A stretch of 64,000 nucleotides of DNA, taken from NCBI GenBank assembly GCA_023417785.1, contig JAEZEH010000031.1:62001-126000 (forward strand), in the 5' to 3' direction. A program made the translations under genes and the position numbers. Numbering within the stretch: position 1 is the first letter of the stretch; every line of letters starts with the position of its first letter. Shown piece by piece: positions 60,940-64,000 of this stretch. This stretch comes from Bacteroidota bacterium (GTDB taxonomy: Bacteria; Bacteroidota; Bacteroidia; Cytophagales; Cyclobacteriaceae). Under the pieces are notes generated by a model. It saw only the letters and a list, made by a program, of their open reading frames with translations. It was not told where the DNA came from and did not search any database.

Positions 60940-62949
60940 TTAAGCGATGAAGTTCTCTAAAACGGCATCGTCGACTTCATGAGCAATCGTAGCTATCAAA
61001 TCGTTGCGCAAACCTAACTCGCGATTAATCGTGAACTTAGCGTTTGGATTCCGCGCCCATGCCCTCCGGGCAATACCATTGTTTACGTCGAAGTATAGCA
61101 TGCTTTCCAGTTTGCGGTCGGCGTCATCGCTCCCATCGAGAACCATCCCGAACCCACCATTGACAACCTCGCCCCATCCTACACCACCACCGTTGTGAAG
61201 CGACACCCAGGTAGCCCCGCGGAAAGCATCGCCGATCACATTGTGCACCGCCATATCGGCAGTAAACCTCGAACCGTCATAAATGTTTGATGTCTCACGG
61301 TAGGGACTGTCCGTTCCGGAAACATCGTGATGGTCTCTGCCCAATACCACAGGTCCAATGGTACCTTTTCGGATAGCGTCATTGAAGGCCCTTGCAATGT
61401 TGATCCTTCCGATAGCATCCGCGTAGAGGATACGCGCTTTGGATCCAACCACAAGTTTGTTGGTCGCGGCTTCTTTAATCCATTTGATATTATCGCGAAG
61501 CTGTGACTGGATTTCTGCAGGTGCCTGTGTCAGCAGACTTTCCATCACTTCGCGCGCAAGGTTATCGGTGTAATCAAGATCCGTTATTTTGCCCGATGCA
61601 CACACCCAGCGGAACGGACCGAAGCCGAAGTCAAAACAAAGCGGTCCCATAATATCCTGAACGTATGAAGGATAACGAAAACCGGATTTGTCCGGAGTAA
61701 TTACATCAGCGCCGGCGCGGGAGGCCTCGAGCAGGAAAGCGTTGCCGTAATCGAAGAAATACGTTCCCCGTGCCGCGTGCCGGTTTATCGCGACGACTTG
61801 TTTGCGCAGCGACTCCTTAACCCTTTCGGCGAACTCTTTTGGATCGTCGGCCAGCAGGGCATTTGCTGCCTCAAAAGGAAGCCCCGCAGGGTAATACCCC
61901 CCAGCCCAGGGGTTGTGAAGCGACGTCTGATCCGATCCGAGGTCAACAAAAATATTCGCGCGGTCAAGTATTTCCCACAGCGTAACGATGTTACCATGAT
62001 ACGCAATGGACAATGTTTCTTTGTTCCGCTTTGCAAGATTTATCCGGGAAATCAATTCTTCTTCACTGGAAATGATTTCATCGACCCATCCCTGCTGATG
62101 TCGCTTTACAATGGCTTTTTGATCTACTTCCGCGACCACAGAAATACAGCCCGCGATACTTGCCGCTTTTGGTTGTGCACCGCTCATGCCACCGAGCCCT
62201 GACGAGACAAACAGTTTGCCCTGAGGTGAGTCGTTACCATTACCCACTTTTCTGAACGCATTGAGAATGGTGATGGTGGTGCCATGAACGATGCCCTGGG
62301 GACCGATATACATATACGAACCCGCGGTCATCTGTCCGTATTGCGTAACACCCAGGGCATTGTACTTTTCCCAGTCATCGGGCCTCGAATAGTTGGGAAT
62401 CATCATGCCGTTGGTGACAACAACCGTAGGCGCTCCCGCGGGTGAAGGAAAGACACCCATCGGATGGCCGGAGTACATATGCAGCGTCTGGCCTTCACGG
62501 AGGTTTGCGAGATACTGCATCGTAAGAAGGTATTGCGCCCAGTTCTGAAATACGGCGCCGTTGCCGCCATAGGTAATCAGCTCGTGAGGATGCTGTGCTA
62601 CCGCCGGATCAAGATTGTTCTGGATCATCATCATGATCGCGGCAGCCTTCACAGAATGGTGAGGATACTCTTCTATGGGCCGTGCATACATGTCATAATC
62701 CGGGCGGAAACGGTGCATGTATATCCGGCCAAAGCGAATTAACTCTTCATAGAACTCGGGAGCCAGCACCGTATGATGCCGGGGATGAAAGTAGCGTAAC
62801 GCGTTTCGAACCGCGAGTTTCTTTTCCTCCGCCGAGAGGATATCTTTTCGTTTCGGAGCATGGCTGATGGCCGTGTCATGTGGCCGAACCGGTGGCAACT
62901 CATCCGGTATTCCCCGGAGAACAGCTTGTTTGAATGCTTCGGACATCAT
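60940..62949 (-). CDS. hutU: Urocanate hydratase, long form
   Basis: This 669-residue enzyme converts urocanate to imidazolonepropionate in histidine breakdown, using bound NAD+. Matching segments are QNWAQYLLTMQYLA, LHMYSGHPMGVFPS, AGSYMYIGPQGIVHGT, the NAD region VSSGLGGMSGAQPKAAS and GPFRWVCASGKITDLDY with the conserved Cys. It is about 110 residues longer than the common ~555-residue bacterial form, closer to the length of the animal enzyme. The ATG at 62949 overlaps the patatin stop as ATGA. No other hut gene is in the window. Confidence 0.95.
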   Translation of the reverse strand: MMSEAFKQAVLRGIPDELPPVRPHDTAISHAPKRKDILSAEEKKLAVRNALRYFHPRHHTVLAPEFYEELIRFGRIYMHRFRPDYDMYARPIEEYPHHSVKAAAIMMMIQNNLDPAVAQHPHELITYGGNGAVFQNWAQYLLTMQYLANLREGQTLHMYSGHPMGVFPSPAGAPTVVVTNGMMIPNYSRPDDWEKYNALGVTQYGQMTAGSYMYIGPQGIVHGTTITILNAFRKVGNGNDSPQGKLFVSSGLGGMSGAQPKAASIAGCISVVAEVDQKAIVKRHQQGWVDEIISSEEELISRINLAKRNKETLSIAYHGNIVTLWEILDRANIFVDLGSDQTSLHNPWAGGYYPAGLPFEAANALLADDPKEFAERVKESLRKQVVAINRHAARGTYFFDYGNAFLLEASRAGADVITPDKSGFRYPSYVQDIMGPLCFDFGFGPFRWVCASGKITDLDYTDNLAREVMESLLTQAPAEIQSQLRDNIKWIKEAATNKLVVGSKARILYADAIGRINIARAFNDAIRKGTIGPVVLGRDHHDVSGTDSPYRETSNIYDGSRFTADMAVHNVIGDAFRGATWVSLHNGGGVGWGEVVNGGFGMVLDGSDDADRKLESMLYFDVNNGIARRAWARNPNAKFTINRELGLRNDLIATIAHEVDDAVLENFIA

Positions 62950-63710
62950 CTCGTTTTTGGTTCAAAGTCTTCAAGAACGAAATTATCTTTTACGAACTGG
63001 TACCCCGACTCAAACAGGGTTTTTGCTTTTCCCAAGTCAAATCCACTGTAGCTGCCAATGGCGGGCGGTTCAATCAGGATGTCGCAAAGGCTCTTGCTGA
63101 TCGTGGTGTTACCGTTGATGGCAATCAGTAAACTTCGCTCAATTACGCTTCTGATATTTTTCACATCAAACTCGGAACTTATGTAATTGCAATGCGACCC
63201 GATGATAAAATCACATTTGTCTCTGATGGGTTTTACGGGAAGATTATCCATCAGTCCACCATCAACAAAGAGGCCACCGCGATACTGAACCGGATTAAAC
63301 ACCGCGGGAACGCAACACGACGCCAGCAAGGCCGGGCACAGTTCGCCATCGGTGAAGTACTCGGGTCTGCCCTTAATGAGTTCCGTCGCAGCGATGGTCA
63401 TCGGTATCCTGAGACATGAGAAGTCATTTTCGGGCAACACCCTGAGCAATGAGTCGCGCAGGCCTTCAAGCGTAAGCAAGCCCGTCCATTTCCACGCCGG
63501 GCGCATTGCCCGAAATAATTTCGTAGCCAGCACATGTTCAAGAATCTCATCGGCCGAATATCCGTATGCGAACAAGGTTCCTACAATTGCACCGGCACTT
63601 GTTCCGGAAATATGCGTCACTGTGATGCCAAGTTCCGTAAGGGCTTTGATCACACCGATGTGTGAAATTCCCCTTGCTCCTCCTCCCGATAAAACCAACC
63701 CTACGTTCAT
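62946..63710 (-). CDS. Patatin-like phospholipase
   Basis: This 254-residue protein has the patatin/RssA fold: oxyanion loop LVLSGGGARGISHIG, nucleophile motif HISGTSAGAIVG (GxSxG) and the catalytic Asp in FVDGGLMDNLPV. It lacks a signal peptide and acts on acyl lipids in the cytoplasm, perhaps in membrane turnover. It overlaps hutU by 4 bp, so translation is coupled, although the functions look unrelated. It lies 3 bp after the MBL-fold gene, making a three-gene run. Confidence 0.92.
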   Translation of the reverse strand: MNVGLVLSGGGARGISHIGVIKALTELGITVTHISGTSAGAIVGTLFAYGYSADEILEHVLATKLFRAMRPAWKWTGLLTLEGLRDSLLRVLPENDFSCLRIPMTIAATELIKGRPEYFTDGELCPALLASCCVPAVFNPVQYRGGLFVDGGLMDNLPVKPIRDKCDFIIGSHCNYISSEFDVKNIRSVIERSLLIAINGNTTISKSLCDILIEPPAIGSYSGFDLGKAKTLFESGYQFVKDNFVLEDFEPKTR

Positions 63711-63713
63711 GAT

Positions 63714-64000
63714 TTATACTATTTCGCTAAGCGGAAACGTCCGGTCAAGACGCACACCTTTTTCGGTTCGCTTCACGGTACAGCACTGGTTCACCGGATC
63801 ATGTTCGAAGAAAAGAATCCACTGGTTATCGGCAGCATCGTCAAGAAACGTTTTCTTTTCTTCCAGCGTAACGAGTGGACGTACATCGTAACCCATGACA
63901 TAAGCAAGTGGAATGTGCCCGACTGACGGAAGTAAATCGGTCACGTAACAAATCACTTTGTCTTTGTAGCGGATCCGGGGGATCATCATTTTTTCGGTAT
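63714..64000 (-). CDS. C-terminal part of an MBL-fold metallo-hydrolase (cut by window edge)
   Basis: The frame stays open to the window edge, reading into MMIPRIRYKDKVICYVTDLL and then GHIPLAYVMGYDVRPLV, NQWILFFEHDP and a final FPLSEIV. These segments match the C-terminal part of metallo-beta-lactamase-fold hydrolases (the EHDP and metal-site region). The ATG at 63989 is internal, not the true start. It precedes the patatin gene by 3 bp on the same strand, suggesting one operon with hutU. Confidence 0.8.
   Translation of the reverse strand, partial: TEKMMIPRIRYKDKVICYVTDLLPSVGHIPLAYVMGYDVRPLVTLEEKKTFLDDAADNQWILFFEHDPVNQCCTVKRTEKGVRLDRTFPLSEIV

Overview
The window looks like a chromosomal segment from a Bacteroidota bacterium, most likely of the order Cytophagales (Chryseolinea/Ohtaekwangia-like; the order is an inference). 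The signs are two type IX secretion (T9SS) C-terminal sorting domains (7071-9848 type B, 21729-23357 type A), many signal-peptide or lipoprotein genes with TPR or beta-barrel folds, TAnnTTTG-type promoter -7 boxes, few Shine-Dalgarno sequences, and a Ku/LigD repair pair. I saw no rRNA, tRNA, transposase, integrase or CRISPR array.

Left part (1-13.5 kb): after the tail of an unknown plus-strand gene comes a tight five-gene minus-strand operon: ethanolamine-type permease, glutamine-synthetase-like ligase, iron alcohol dehydrogenase, class I glutamine amidotransferase-like hydrolase, aldehyde dehydrogenase. Together these match a gamma-glutamylated amino-alcohol (ethanolamine) catabolic route. 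Then come a BLUF blue-light sensor, a small membrane protein, a T9SS type B surface protein, the lutABC lactate oxidation operon and a solo HPt-like protein.

Middle (13.5-40 kb): TPR protein and gyrA; a secreted barrel-like protein; a COG3014 lipoprotein with an LpoB homologue; rpe; a T9SS subtilase with a lipoprotein; a TrpF-like protein lacking catalytic residues; a secreted protein and amidohydrolase; an MBL-fold hydrolase; a GMC oxidoreductase with its small subunit; an ABC-F ATPase; a 1237-residue phosphoesterase/outer-membrane-barrel fusion; an HD plus Pycsar-effector-type membrane protein with no cyclase beside it; and TPR proteins.

Right part (39-64 kb): an NHEJ locus (ku, TPR gene, ligD), DUF4184 protein, MHS-type transporter, histone-deacetylase-like enzyme, a TerB-like/ABCG-like transporter with a small lipoprotein, Prc-type protease, a Zn-ribbon membrane protein, two tiny unknown genes, a MazG-like protein, carbonic anhydrase with a SulP transporter behind a structured leader, tyrS, two small barrel proteins, and a patatin-hutU pair. 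The window ends inside an MBL-fold hydrolase.

Three non-coding structures stand out: a tandem 113-bp palindromic repeat (59318-59543) with a diverged inside-out relative at 18777-18879; a heptanucleotide array (28156-28375); and a roughly 50-bp dyad around a promoter -7 box (60198-60248).
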